Under the pieces are notes generated by a model. The model was given only the letters and a program-made list of their open reading frames with translations, did not search any database and was not told the origin of the DNA. A stretch of DNA of 64,000 nucleotides, from positions 112,217 to 176,216 of the forward strand of contig JAPPKS010000034.1 of assembly GCA_028819845.1 (NCBI GenBank). The letters run 5' to 3'. Shown here piece by piece: positions 1-8,692 of this stretch (positions are counted from its first letter, which is position 1; every line of letters begins with the position of its first letter). This stretch comes from Candidatus Poribacteria bacterium (lineage in GTDB: Bacteria > Poribacteria > WGA-4E > PCPOR2b). A program made the translations under genes and the position numbers.

Positions 1-473
1 TAACCGCTGCCGGATGCACGAAAAATGTCTAATATCTCTTGTGCCGGCTGCGTTCTGTCGAGTACAACGCGCAATTCAGCTGAAGACGAGACGGAAGTGT
101 CCTCACCTGAATTTTCCTCATCTAGATTTTCCCGTACGGAAACTGCGGCGCGAAAAGCGTTGACATACGGTTCCTCTCTATCGGGCTGTCCGGTCGCGCC
201 TAACCTAAATACCCGACCGTTGTAGCAACGACGCGTGATCTGCCCTGTTTCGCCGGGCCCACAACCTGTCCGGTCAAGCATGTTTTTAGGTGTTCTTTCA
301 TCGGAAAAATGTACAATTTCGCCGTCAAACAGATAAAAATCGCCTTCACCTTCATTTCTACCGACTTTAATGTCAATATTGAGTTCGCCGCCAATTTCAA
401 AGTCCGTCGTATCAATCACAACAACGGTATAATCTTGATAACCGGCCTTTGGGGTACGAAAAACGTCCAACAC
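1..473 (-). CDS. Unrecognised protein, partial (runs off left edge), start unclear
   Basis: An open frame on the minus strand leaves the window at its left edge. Its readable product includes DVFRTPKAGYQDYTVVVID and LFDGEIVHFSDERTPKN, acidic and fairly hydrophilic, with no family I recognise. The frame stays open upstream to a TAA at 564-566 but holds no ATG. The GTG at 471-473 is the first usable start, and the AGGAG before it sits too close to be a good ribosome site. The gene may therefore be a 5'-truncated remnant, or it may begin with an unusual codon. Plus-strand frames over the same bases look like shadows. Confidence 0.5.
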   Translation of the reverse strand, partial: MLDVFRTPKAGYQDYTVVVIDTTDFEIGGELNIDIKVGRNEGEGDFYLFDGEIVHFSDERTPKNMLDRTGCGPGETGQITRRCYNGRVFRLGATGQPDREEPYVNAFRAAVSVRENLDEENSGEDTSVSSSAELRVVLDRTQPAQEILDIFRASGSG

Positions 474-612
474 CTCCTGCGAAGGAGACGCTCGAGTGAG
501 GATGAGGTCCCCAACCCGGGTTGTTTTCCGGCTATGGCTTCCTTGAGGGTTGTGAGAAAATATTTATGCGGCGGGGGTCCTCGACGATTACACCGCGGCG
601 AAAACTGTGCGG

Positions 613-1452
613 TTACACGTTAGGCACCTTCCTGCAATCCATAGAGAACATGATGGGTAAGTTATGGTTCGGAATCTCCCAATAGCTGTCGGAGCGTTGA
701 ACCATGCACGGGAACTTGCGAAAATGGCAATAGGGGTACTCCGTTAAGGAATGGACCATGAGACCAGCGGATGCAGCCGCCGTGGCAAATTCACCCATGT
801 GGTGATACCACTGGTAGGTCGTAGAATTCACCAGACTGCCGCCTTCCCCGGTGTAAGACTCCTTGACAGTGCATAGTTCGGGGGCTTCCTCGTGGAAATA
901 GTTCCCGTTGAACGAAAATCTGTCGTCCGCGGCATCATAGTTAAGCATGTCGAGCACCGGATGCCCATCGATCACGAAAATTCTGCCATCAGGTTGCAAC
1001 ATTGCACTCGCAACCGCAAACCAGTGATAGAGATCCCGTATCCAGCAAAACACGCCGTAAGAGGCAAAGACGAGATCGAATGAACCGCAATCCAGCACAT
1101 CCCACACAGAGTGGACATCCGTGCAATAGAACTCGGCACTCAGCTCGGTCATTTCGCTAAGTTCGCGTGCTTTCTGAATTGCTGCCTCGGAAAAGTCTAC
1201 ACCCGCCACAATACCGCCCATTCTGCGAAGTGAAAGCGTATCGAGGCCGAAGTGGCATTGCAGATGGAGAATTCGCTTACCGGTTACATCACCAAGCGCT
1301 TTGAGCTCGACCGGCCTTAACGTGCATCTGCCAGAGAGAAACCCTTGAACATCGTAATACTTGGTGCCAAAGTGGTGTACGACCCGTTCATTCCAATTCT
1401 CGCGGTTGGCTCGAAGGTAGGTTTCATCGTGGGACGGACTGTTGGTCTTCAT
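613..1452 (-). CDS. Class I SAM-dependent methyltransferase
   Basis: This is a likely cytosolic methyltransferase of unknown substrate. From the chosen ATG (MKTNSPSHDE) the product has 279 residues. An N-terminal segment with RANRENWNERV is followed by the Rossmann motif I region KRILHLQCHFGLDTLSL, the acidic motif GVDFSE that contacts the SAM ribose, and FDLVFASYGVFCWI as motif IV. The longer frame to 1545 adds 31 residues with no match to the fold, so the inner ATG is preferred. Motif I has the less common LQCHFG form instead of DxGxG, which is common in a WGxNxR-type subgroup of uncharacterised methyltransferases. It lies 14 bp downstream of map on the same strand. Confidence 0.8.
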   Translation of the reverse strand: MKTNSPSHDETYLRANRENWNERVVHHFGTKYYDVQGFLSGRCTLRPVELKALGDVTGKRILHLQCHFGLDTLSLRRMGGIVAGVDFSEAAIQKARELSEMTELSAEFYCTDVHSVWDVLDCGSFDLVFASYGVFCWIRDLYHWFAVASAMLQPDGRIFVIDGHPVLDMLNYDAADDRFSFNGNYFHEEAPELCTVKESYTGEGGSLVNSTTYQWYHHMGEFATAAASAGLMVHSLTEYPYCHFRKFPCMVQRSDSYWEIPNHNLPIMFSMDCRKVPNV

Positions 1453-1559
1453 TTTGAAGCCTTTTGTGCGCCATTTCTCAAGTGACTCCTGCCGTAATCT
1501 GAAAGGCGAAAGCGCATTTTTTCCACAGCAAGAAACGAGCGTCAACAGAACATTAACCG

Positions 1560-2303
1560 CTACGCCGCCGTTAGTAAAATTGGCTGACCTTCCCTAATCA
1601 AAACGGTGTGTTCATAATGGGCAGATAGACCGCCATCGACTGTTCGAATTGTCCAGCCATCATCGTCCTCAAAGATTTTCCCCAAACCTTCGGCAATCAG
1701 CGGTTCAATCGTGATTACCAAACCGTCCGTCAACGGCTGCGTATCGGTTGGATGGAAAAAGTTGGCAACGAACGGACTTTCATGGATGTGTCTGCCAACA
1801 CCGTGGCCTCCTAACTCCTCAATCACGGAGAATCTATCTCTCCCCACCTCTCGTTCAACGGCTTTTCCAATACAATGGATAGGCCTTCCGGCGCGGGCAA
1901 CCGTCGCCGCCTTTTCAAAGGCTGTTTTCGCACACCAGCACAACTTCGCGGCTTTTCTAGAATACGGTGGGAGCGGAATGGTTGTAGCCGCATCCGCGAT
2001 GTACCCATCCAGCTCTGCGGTAACGTCAAGGCTTACCAAATCCCCAGATCGCAATAGGCGGTCGCCGGGAACACCGTGAACGACCTCATCGTTGACGCTA
2101 ATCAGATTGACACCTGGAAAATCATAGATAAGTTGAGGTGCCGACCGCGCACCGTGCTGCCTGAGAACTTGCGCGCCAACACAATCTACTTCTGCAGTCG
2201 AAACCCCTGGATGAACGTAGTCCGACATTGCCTTCAACGTTGCCGCAACAGCTTTTCCGACCCGCGTCATGCCTTCAAAGTCGGCTAAAGATTCAATCGA
2301 CAT
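1560..2303 (-). CDS. map: Methionine aminopeptidase, type I
   Basis: This enzyme removes the initiator methionine from nascent proteins in the cytosol, using two metal ions. At 247 residues it has the length of a type I enzyme without an N-terminal extension. The five metal ligands are all visible: D93 in SLDVTAELDG, D104 in IADAATT, H167 in GGHGVGRHIHE, E200 in TIEPL and E231 in HYEHTVL. The substrate-site histidines at H76 (HGVPGD) and H174 (HESP) are also present. It lies outside the usual rpl-secY-map ribosomal cluster. Assignment by family motifs is secure. Confidence 0.95.
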   Translation of the reverse strand: MSIESLADFEGMTRVGKAVAATLKAMSDYVHPGVSTAEVDCVGAQVLRQHGARSAPQLIYDFPGVNLISVNDEVVHGVPGDRLLRSGDLVSLDVTAELDGYIADAATTIPLPPYSRKAAKLCWCAKTAFEKAATVARAGRPIHCIGKAVEREVGRDRFSVIEELGGHGVGRHIHESPFVANFFHPTDTQPLTDGLVITIEPLIAEGLGKIFEDDDGWTIRTVDGGLSAHYEHTVLIREGQPILLTAA

Positions 2304-2437
2304 GAAACCTCCCTGAGGGAATCTCTACTAAAATCGTGTGCCGCATAGAGTCTCTGGAGTGGTAAGAAATTGCGTCAGCCCAATCCTCCGAAACCGATCA
2401 TGGTGCACGCCGGTTCAACAATCACCGAAAGCCCCTA

Positions 2438-3136
2438 TTACGTCGCGCCCTGTGCCTCCAAAAAATCCAGACATAACTTAAATCGGCTGTCGGCGTCCGC
2501 ATACTGTCTTAACCATTCAACGACTGTTTTTCCATCGCTAAGTCTAGCCCGTAAATCCGCACCATTTTCTACTAAATATTGGGTGGTTTCTAAGTGTCCA
2601 TGTCCGGCTGCACAGTACAACGGAAAATGCTCGTGATCTGATCGTGCATTAACGTCCGCGCCATAAGAAACCAACTGTTCTACAACTTTAATGTCACCGT
2701 TTCGAGCGGCATGGTGCAAAGCCGTATCACCTCGGGCGTAGCGCTCCTGTGCTAACTCTGGATGATCGCCGAGCATGGATTTTACCCGCGTCACATTAGC
2801 TAAAAACACGGCATATATAAACTGCCGAGCGGGCTCGGATGATGGTTTGGTGTGTGCGTCCAACCCGCCATAGGAAACGAGCAACGATACGACATCCTTA
2901 TTGTCCGGTACTTCACCCGCATAGTGCAGGACATAGCCATCATGAGCTGCCAAATCGGCGCCGGAGTCTATCAGATATTTGACAATATCATAATGGCGTC
3001 TTAGTCCGGCGTGGAAAATCGGACGCCATTCATATTCGTCATCTTGATTGGCCAACTGCGGGTCTTGTTCAACGAATCGCTTCACTGCGTCCAAATCGCC
3101 GCTTGCTGCCGCGTTATGAATTGAACCGATTTCCAT
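2438..3136 (-). CDS. Ankyrin-repeat protein
   Basis: This 232-residue protein is built almost wholly of ankyrin repeats, probably a protein-binding scaffold. Repeat cores are visible as IHNAAASGDLDAVKRFVEQ near residue 6, HYDIVKYLIDSGADLAAHD near 48, DTALHHAARNGDIKVVEQL near 136 and YCAAGHGHLETTQYLVENG near 174, spaced about 33 residues as usual. There is no signal peptide or catalytic domain. A second, longer ankyrin protein lies at 6836-8569. Partner and role cannot be read from the sequence. Confidence 0.85.
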   Translation of the reverse strand: MEIGSIHNAAASGDLDAVKRFVEQDPQLANQDDEYEWRPIFHAGLRRHYDIVKYLIDSGADLAAHDGYVLHYAGEVPDNKDVVSLLVSYGGLDAHTKPSSEPARQFIYAVFLANVTRVKSMLGDHPELAQERYARGDTALHHAARNGDIKVVEQLVSYGADVNARSDHEHFPLYCAAGHGHLETTQYLVENGADLRARLSDGKTVVEWLRQYADADSRFKLCLDFLEAQGAT

Positions 3137-3308
3137 TACAGTTCTCCATGTGTTCGGCTGACTGATTCATTTCGTGGGAAAAACCAAGGTTACAATCTAA
3201 AATCAAGGCGCTATTGGTTGGCATGTTGCTCTTAAGCGAATTCAAAACCAGTCGAGGGATTGTCCGAAGGAAACAACTGCACCAATAGCATTGCACTAAA
3301 CCGCAATG

Positions 3309-3770
3309 TTACGCGATGCTATTCTTAAGTGCTTCTATCAAGGGCACAGAAATCCGTCTCAGATTTTCTACCGGTTCAATTCGCAGTCTGCCGGCGGTGC
3401 CCCCAGGATAAACCACAAGATGCCCATCGTTCGTGTATCGCGGAAATACGTGCCAATGAACGTGCGGCACCTCCTGATTTGCCGCCGCGCCGTTCGACTG
3501 CCAAATGGATAAGCCTTCCGGTTCATAGACATGGCGCACAGCACGCGCCACCTTCTGCACCGTTTTCGCAAGCGCCGATGCAGTGTCATCGTCTACGTCA
3601 TAGATCTGTTCATAATGACTTTTTGGCACAACCAAGACGTGCCCCTCGTTGCTTTGGCGGCGGTCCAAGAATGCCAACGTCACATCGTCTTCAAATACCG
3701 TTGCAGAATCCGCCTCGCCACTTACGATTCTGCAAAAAACACAATCACGATTTTCAGTTTTCATCTTCAT
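3309..3770 (-). CDS. HIT-family nucleotide hydrolase/transferase
   Basis: This is a histidine-triad protein, a family that hydrolyses or transfers nucleotidyl groups through a nucleotide-His intermediate. The 153-residue product has the family order: CVFCRI near the start, NEGHVLVVPKSHYE (residues 41-54), and the triad HVHWHVFPRY with H103, H105 and H107. The double Cys pair at residues 10 and 13 fits the zinc-binding HINT/FHIT-like branch. Its start overlaps the 3' end of the upstream PhyH gene by 17 bp, which suggests co-transcription. The precise substrate is unknown. Confidence 0.88.
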   Translation of the reverse strand: MKMKTENRDCVFCRIVSGEADSATVFEDDVTLAFLDRRQSNEGHVLVVPKSHYEQIYDVDDDTASALAKTVQKVARAVRHVYEPEGLSIWQSNGAAANQEVPHVHWHVFPRYTNDGHLVVYPGGTAGRLRIEPVENLRRISVPLIEALKNSIA

Positions 3771-4584
3771 GGCGTGAGATTTTCGGTGCCGTGGTAGAAT
3801 ATATCTTGGCTTTTTCAGGAAGCAGATGCAGTCTGTCGGATGGCACGTGATTCTTCAACTCCTGTAGGTATTTTCTGCTGCGCTCCTCCAACTGTGCGTA
3901 CAACGGAAAATCGGTACCTTTCGCTCTAAACTCAATCACGAGAAGTCTACGCTCCCGATGCCCTGGCGTTACAGAACCGCCGTGGACCAATGTCCCTGAA
4001 AGCGTGGACACTTGTCCACTCTGCGCAAATACTGGAACCGCGGGCGCGTACTGGAGATTGGGCGGCGCTTGTTGGATCTCATGATTATTGTCGTCCGGAT
4101 GATTGTCCATGTAGTGCATCACCTGTAAATGACTGCCGGGGCGGTAATACAAAGGGAAATTATCCGCTTGGACATCCGTCAACCACACGAAAAAGCCACA
4201 GGGCATCGCAACGGGTGTGCTTCCGGCAGAGGCTGTTCCACACTTAAAATCAACGTGTTGCGGTTCAAGTGCCGCTGCCGCGTTGGGCTTGGGTTTCGTC
4301 ACTCGCAGAGACACAAGCGTTAATTCGACTGCGTCTGCACGCAAGACTCTCTTGGCAGCGTCCTCGAAGAATCGATCATAGACCAGCTTGAGTAATTGAG
4401 GTTGCACGACGCCGCCCATATACCAACCGGCTAATCCTCTCCCACCCTCAGGGTTAAATTCGGTTTCGTCAAGCGTATTGATAGCTTCATTTGCAGATTG
4501 GAGCCATCCTCGAGGAAAATTCGGCGACAAAGTCACGATGCCGTCCGTATGAAATCTCTCCATGTCCGCTTCGTTGATGCTCAT
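3754..4584 (-). CDS. PhyH-family Fe(II)/2-oxoglutarate-dependent dioxygenase
   Basis: This is a phytanoyl-CoA-dioxygenase-like oxygenase, likely to hydroxylate a small organic substrate. In the 276-residue product the iron facial triad reads H110-x-D112 (QHVDFKCG) and H201 (LVHGGSV). R210 or R212 (GHRERRL) is placed to bind 2-oxoglutarate. The N-terminal MERFHTDGIVTL matches the family's FxxDGFV opening. It overlaps the HIT gene by 17 bp. A second PhyH protein at 19814-20644 is only distantly similar. Substrate cannot be inferred; the gene class is expanded in Poribacteria. Confidence 0.85.
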   Translation of the reverse strand: MSINEADMERFHTDGIVTLSPNFPRGWLQSANEAINTLDETEFNPEGGRGLAGWYMGGVVQPQLLKLVYDRFFEDAAKRVLRADAVELTLVSLRVTKPKPNAAAALEPQHVDFKCGTASAGSTPVAMPCGFFVWLTDVQADNFPLYYRPGSHLQVMHYMDNHPDDNNHEIQQAPPNLQYAPAVPVFAQSGQVSTLSGTLVHGGSVTPGHRERRLLVIEFRAKGTDFPLYAQLEERSRKYLQELKNHVPSDRLHLLPEKAKIYSTTAPKISRHEDEN

Positions 4585-4664
4585 GCCTTACTCCTGCCGT
4601 GACATCCGATGGGAAATGTCCTTTCCTAACATGTTACGTTCTCACTGTCTCGAAGCATTCGATT

Positions 4665-4698
4665 GGGCGGACGAACACATACACCAAACCGTCCGCCC
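4665..4698. repeat. Perfect 9-bp inverted repeat in an intergenic region
   Basis: GGGCGGACG at 4665-4673 and its exact complement CGTCCGCCC at 4690-4698 are separated by 16 bases. They lie between the PhyH gene and the upstream Nudix gene. No T-run follows on either strand, so a simple intrinsic terminator is not supported. It may be a mobile palindromic repeat or an RNA hairpin in the 5' leader of the PhyH gene. Confidence 0.6.
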
Positions 4699-4852
4699 GT
4701 TGTAACGTGTTTGAAGAATAAGTGTCTAAGCCATCTAATCGCGTGAGAAGAGGCTTTTTGACGTTTTTGTCATCGCCTGCTATCTGTTAATATTCCTGCG
4801 AAATCTCTGTGCACTGAAATCCCCAATGCGCTCGCCATTCACTCGTTCAACC

Positions 4853-5302
4853 CTATTCGGTCGTTTCATCCCAGCCGAAACTTTCAAAATACTTGCCCTT
4901 TTGATAATTTTCGAGTGCCTGTCTTACATAGGGCACCATATTGACGGGCAAATCGTGGACAGAATGCCAGGATAGATCGTCACATTTGGCGGGCTCTGCA
5001 TTGACGATGCCCCCGTTCCATCTGGCGGCAGCAAGAAAAAAATCCACCCGTTCATCCTCTCCCTTCCTATGCATAACCCCAACCACGGTGATGTCCGATG
5101 GCTGAATCTCGATTCCCGCCTCTTCCTTCGCTTCTCGGATTGCCGCTGCCTTAATCTCCTCGTTACCGTTGATGTGCCCGGCAATCACGCTGTAATTGCC
5201 GTCTTCGTACCCTGTATTGAAACGCCTCAAGAGCAAAATTTCGCTGTCATTTTTCGTTAGAAAGACATGGACGGTTGCAATAAGCTTAAATCTATTAGAC
5301 AT
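4853..5302 (-). CDS. Nudix hydrolase
   Basis: This is a pyrophosphohydrolase of the Nudix family, acting on a nucleoside diphosphate linked to some moiety. The 149-residue protein holds a complete Nudix box at residues 42-64. It starts GHINGNE and ends REAKEEAGI, with the metal-binding glutamates E57, E60 and E61. The N-terminal HVFLTKNDSEILLLRR fits the MutT-like beta-strand that precedes the box. It stands alone, 165 bp from the upstream GNAT gene. The box does not tell the substrate. Confidence 0.9.
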   Translation of the reverse strand: MSNRFKLIATVHVFLTKNDSEILLLRRFNTGYEDGNYSVIAGHINGNEEIKAAAIREAKEEAGIEIQPSDITVVGVMHRKGEDERVDFFLAAARWNGGIVNAEPAKCDDLSWHSVHDLPVNMVPYVRQALENYQKGKYFESFGWDETTE

Positions 5303-5467
5303 CTATGTGCCTCGTAGAGAAAGCACCTGAACAGGACACGCAAGCGGTGTAGCACCTCAATACCTGAGTGTAATTCATCTTTCGTCAGCCAATTCCCTCA
5401 CCGTCGTCATCCAACGTTCTCGCCGCCCCGACTTATGTAGTAATTAAATGCAGAATAACAATCCCGC

Positions 5468-5920
5468 TTAATCAGGGTTTCTCACCATGCGAACATGTGT
5501 AAAATTTTTACCAGCAATTTTGAATCCCAATCTTTGGTAGAAGGCTATGGCACGGGTGTAAATCTTTAATACCTGAAGCATCACGGGCTTTTGTTCCATC
5601 TTAGCTTCGTTGACAATCCGTGTCATGCACGCCGACCCAATTCCTCTCCCTTGATATTCGGGACGGATAAACAACTGATGCAGCGTGAGCCTTTCAGAAG
5701 TATTGGACGTTGCAAAGTAACCCACGTTAGTGCCACGAAACCCGATAATGCTGAAATCATGTGAAGCAAACCGGGCATTGTGTAATTCTCTCTGATGGCT
5801 TTCGTCCCAGCCCCAAACCCGATCCACATATTCGCGGAATGCTTCCTTTTTTGTTGTAAAAACAAATTCGCTGTCGGCTGCCTGCGCTTGGCGGATACTT
5901 AACCCTTCCATCCCAATCAC
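5468..5920 (-). CDS. GNAT-family N-acetyltransferase
   Basis: A 150-residue acetyl-CoA-dependent acetyltransferase. Motif A, the acetyl-CoA pyrophosphate loop, is visible as FIRPEYQGRGIGSACM (about residues 84-99). Motif B appears near the C-terminus as AIAFYQRLGFKIAG. The start used is a GTG with AGGGA upstream; an ATG three codons in is equally possible. Substrate unknown. It is unrelated in detail to the RimJ-like GNAT at 14073-14645. Confidence 0.85.
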   Translation of the reverse strand: MIGMEGLSIRQAQAADSEFVFTTKKEAFREYVDRVWGWDESHQRELHNARFASHDFSIIGFRGTNVGYFATSNTSERLTLHQLFIRPEYQGRGIGSACMTRIVNEAKMEQKPVMLQVLKIYTRAIAFYQRLGFKIAGKNFTHVRMVRNPD

Positions 5921-6032
5921 CTATTTCCCTGCTCACAAAAATTTTATCACAGGATTAAAGACATACAAACATAGCTTCAGACGAGGATTTCCTCTCTTGC
6001 TTACCGAAGCGATGTTAAAAACAGGTGAAAAT

Positions 6033-6386
6033 CTATTCCGTTGCAGGCTTCTCAACAAATGAAATCACGTGGGAATCGAAAAAGCGCTCTTGGAATTCGG
6101 TCAGCGCCCTAATCTCATCTTCTCCGTATCGGTCCACATATCGAGAGACAACTAACTTATTCTCGGCGTCGTCATTGCGGACGATAAGCCCAATGACGTT
6201 CCCCTCGAACGAATCCAGCGGTTCAAATTCGCCTAGAATGTAGGCGTCAAGCTCCTCTCCATCCCCGGCGAGTGTTCCGGGAACATACCCGTAGTTAACC
6301 GGATAGATAAAGCCGTGTTCGGGATGCCGGGATCCCATCGGTCTGTCAATTATCACCTTGACTATCGAGTCTATTCTATAGCACAT
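6033..6386 (-). CDS. Short inorganic pyrophosphatase-like protein
   Basis: The product resembles the short (about 115-residue) inorganic diphosphatase-like family, expected to hydrolyse pyrophosphate to phosphate in the cytosol. From the chosen ATG (MCYRIDSIVKVIIDRPMG) it has 117 residues. Visible motifs are HPEHGFIYPVNYGYVPG and DGEELDAYILG, which stands where classical soluble pyrophosphatases have the metal-binding DGDPLD. The open frame extends 33 codons further, to 6485. That extension does not look like the family and is low complexity, so I excluded it. Activity is inferred; these short homologues are less studied than the classical enzymes. Confidence 0.75.
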   Translation of the reverse strand: MCYRIDSIVKVIIDRPMGSRHPEHGFIYPVNYGYVPGTLAGDGEELDAYILGEFEPLDSFEGNVIGLIVRNDDAENKLVVSRYVDRYGEDEIRALTEFQERFFDSHVISFVEKPATE

Positions 6387-6835
6387 TACCAATTGTAATA
6401 GCCGTGGGATCACTTTTTTATGGCCGAGCCGTGAGCCGTTGAACGAAGGGCTAATGTTTACCGGAGCAGGAAACGCAGTGTTCACACCGTTTGCGATCGC
6501 CTAGCGCCGAAAAATCATATTCCGGCGCGCTTCCCGATGACGTAGTTAATTCTAGGGAACATCAGTGGGAGTCGGATTTAAAACCTGTTTGAAAATTCAT
6601 TTTCTCTGCACCGGTTTCCTTTAACCAAAGCACCAGAGGGGAACTTCAATCGTCAAATCGAAGATAGCTTTAAATTCGATTTATAGAATCTCCAAATCAC
6701 CATATAACAAGAGCCCCAGAGGGGCGACAGGTCATTACGACTCAAACGCTCAAGAATGGCTTTGCTGCCGATTTTTCAAACAGCCGCTTAGTCAATCGAT
6801 ATTCCGCAAACGATTCTGCAAAATCTTTGGGCGCG
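6387..6835. other. Intergenic region with no gene seen
   Basis: About 450 bases lie between the pyrophosphatase and the long ankyrin gene. I see no convincing coding frame, apart from the possible N-terminal extension of the pyrophosphatase up to 6485. The stretch holds one copy of a GCCCC/GGGGC palindromic repeat at 6712-6732, described separately. Confidence 0.6.
6712..6732 (+). repeat. GCCCC-GGGGC palindromic repeat, copy 1
   Basis: The 21-base sequence AGCCCCAGAGGGGCGACAGGT recurs with two mismatches on the minus strand at 30715-30735. Its first half can fold (GCCCC...GGGGC). The repeat is intergenic here, while the second copy sits inside a decayed radical-SAM gene. It looks like a small dispersed palindromic element. 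Confidence 0.55.
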
Positions 6836-8569
6836 CTATGCTGCGCCATGTTCATGGAGAATTTTGGCAATTTCGGCATGTCCCTCTCTCTTCGCCCAAG
6901 CCGTTGGTGCCGCCCACGGCGCGTCGGCTAGATTGGGGTCTGCGCCGCGGTCAAGCAGGAACTCGGCCAACTTCTGGCAACCGAAACGGGCTGCCCAACC
7001 CAGCGGGGTTGACTTGAGTTTGTTTTCTATGGCATTGACATCGGCGCCGTTGTCAAGCAGCAGACGAGCGAATTCAACGACCTCGTCCTCCGTATGCCCG
7101 TATGTTCGGGAGTTGCAGCTTTTGCCCGCGAGATGATGCAAAATTGTAAAATTGAACCGTTCATCCCGCGGGTTTCTCAGATTCGGGTTCACACCATGTT
7201 CAAGTAACATACCTAAAATAGTGACGGCATTGCGGCGGTCGAATCCCTCGTTGCTGATTTTCAGATCGCCCAGCCGCCAGCCGCGAACCGCTGCTTCTAA
7301 CAGCTTGAATCCGTTTGATTCATCATGCGGTGGGTTATCGCGCAGCGCCATCGCAACTACATCGACATTGCCTGCCAGAATTGCGTCCCACAGTATCCCA
7401 TCGCGCGCTGATGTATCCCGATGAAGAATCTCCGAGATGGCAGGAAGGTTGTTTGTTAGGCAATAACTCAACAGATCCGCGACCGCACCGTGCTGAAACA
7501 TCAAATCGGCAACGCGCTTGTGCCCGTATTGATATGCCCAACAAACAGCGTTACCGGCGGCATAGACTGCCGTGTTCGGGTTTGCGCCCCGTTCAAGCAG
7601 CAATTTTACAACATCGTAATGCCCGCGGTTCGCCGCAATCCAGAGCGGATGGCCCCATTGCTTTACCTTCTCGCCGGCGACGTCGATTTCAAATGGCGAA
7701 TCTGGATCCACACCCGCGTCAATGAGCAACTGGACGACTGCTGCATGTCCTTGAAAACAGGCAACGACAAGCGGGTTCTCATAGTCGCTCCAAAACGGCT
7801 CACGACTCTTGCACAATGAGCTTTTGTCTTCGCACGCGTCCAATTTTCGTTTAACGCCTTCAACATCGCCAACGCCGCAGGCGACCCAGAGGGTATACGC
7901 TGCGCCTCGGGCAATCAAGGCGCCCGCAAGAAGCACATAGGTTTTGTACATCTCGTCAGGCACCTTCCAACTGTGCGCGAGGCAATGGTGAATCGGCCGG
8001 CTCCCGTCCGCTGCACGATAGTCTACGTCGGCACCACGGTCTAGCAACTCAAGGACAAGCGGCAAATCGGCCCGATGAATCGCTCTAAAAAGCGCAGTTC
8101 CCCCGCCCATGTCAGTTGCATTGATTAGCTCGGCATCCTCATCGTGCATCAATCGGACACGTTCAATATCGCCGCGCGCCGCAGCCTGGGTAAAGGCTTC
8201 ACCCTTTGGCGTCGTTCCATGCTGTTCATTGAGCCACTCCTCAATGACCGTAACGACGGAGGTGTGCCCGCGGTCTGTCGCCATTGTCAGCGCACTCGTC
8301 GCCTCACGGTGAGGATAAATGCCATTGTGCGGATCGGCGCCGGCTTCCAGTAGCACGCGCACGATTCCAGCGTGACCTTCTTCCGCCGCAAAGTGGATGG
8401 GCTGGTGCTCATTATTTGAGGCGAGATCCTGCGTGGCCAATTCGGGTCTGACAGCGAGAATCTCCTTAACCCGCTGAAGGTCACCCGCCTGCGCTGCTTG
8501 GCAGATACTTTCCGCGTCCATCAGCGAATCGCCGCTGGAAGAATCTTTTCCCCGTAGAGTTTCTTTCAA
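6836..8569 (-). CDS. Long ankyrin-repeat protein
   Basis: A 577-residue protein composed of about a dozen ankyrin repeats. Clear repeat cores are QPIHFAAEEGHAGIVRVLLE near residue 57, GTALFRAIHRADLPLVLELL near 157, GHPLWIAANRGHYDVVKLLL near 310 and TPLGWAARFGCQKLAEFLLD near 526. The consensus GADPN or GADVN follows most of them. There is no signal peptide, membrane segment or enzymatic domain. An ATG at residue 17 (MDAESICQAAQ) is an alternative start and fits the onset of the first repeat. It probably mediates protein-protein contact; the partner is unknown. It is divergent from the smaller ankyrin protein at 2438-3136. Confidence 0.87.
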   Translation of the reverse strand: MKETLRGKDSSSGDSLMDAESICQAAQAGDLQRVKEILAVRPELATQDLASNNEHQPIHFAAEEGHAGIVRVLLEAGADPHNGIYPHREATSALTMATDRGHTSVVTVIEEWLNEQHGTTPKGEAFTQAAARGDIERVRLMHDEDAELINATDMGGGTALFRAIHRADLPLVLELLDRGADVDYRAADGSRPIHHCLAHSWKVPDEMYKTYVLLAGALIARGAAYTLWVACGVGDVEGVKRKLDACEDKSSLCKSREPFWSDYENPLVVACFQGHAAVVQLLIDAGVDPDSPFEIDVAGEKVKQWGHPLWIAANRGHYDVVKLLLERGANPNTAVYAAGNAVCWAYQYGHKRVADLMFQHGAVADLLSYCLTNNLPAISEILHRDTSARDGILWDAILAGNVDVVAMALRDNPPHDESNGFKLLEAAVRGWRLGDLKISNEGFDRRNAVTILGMLLEHGVNPNLRNPRDERFNFTILHHLAGKSCNSRTYGHTEDEVVEFARLLLDNGADVNAIENKLKSTPLGWAARFGCQKLAEFLLDRGADPNLADAPWAAPTAWAKREGHAEIAKILHEHGAA

Positions 8570-8692
8570 AGTCGTTATCCCCTTCTGAACCTATACTTCG
8601 CGGGATAGGTGAACCATCCCCCAACCTCGGATGGCTACGATCAAATCCGAGAATCTGCTTGATAGAATGCCGCATTCAAATGATTCATTCAT

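Noticed and set aside
3114-3296. Minus-strand frame of 60 codons between the ankyrin and HIT genes
   Set aside because: Short, overlaps the ankyrin start, has no ribosome site and no family-like content.
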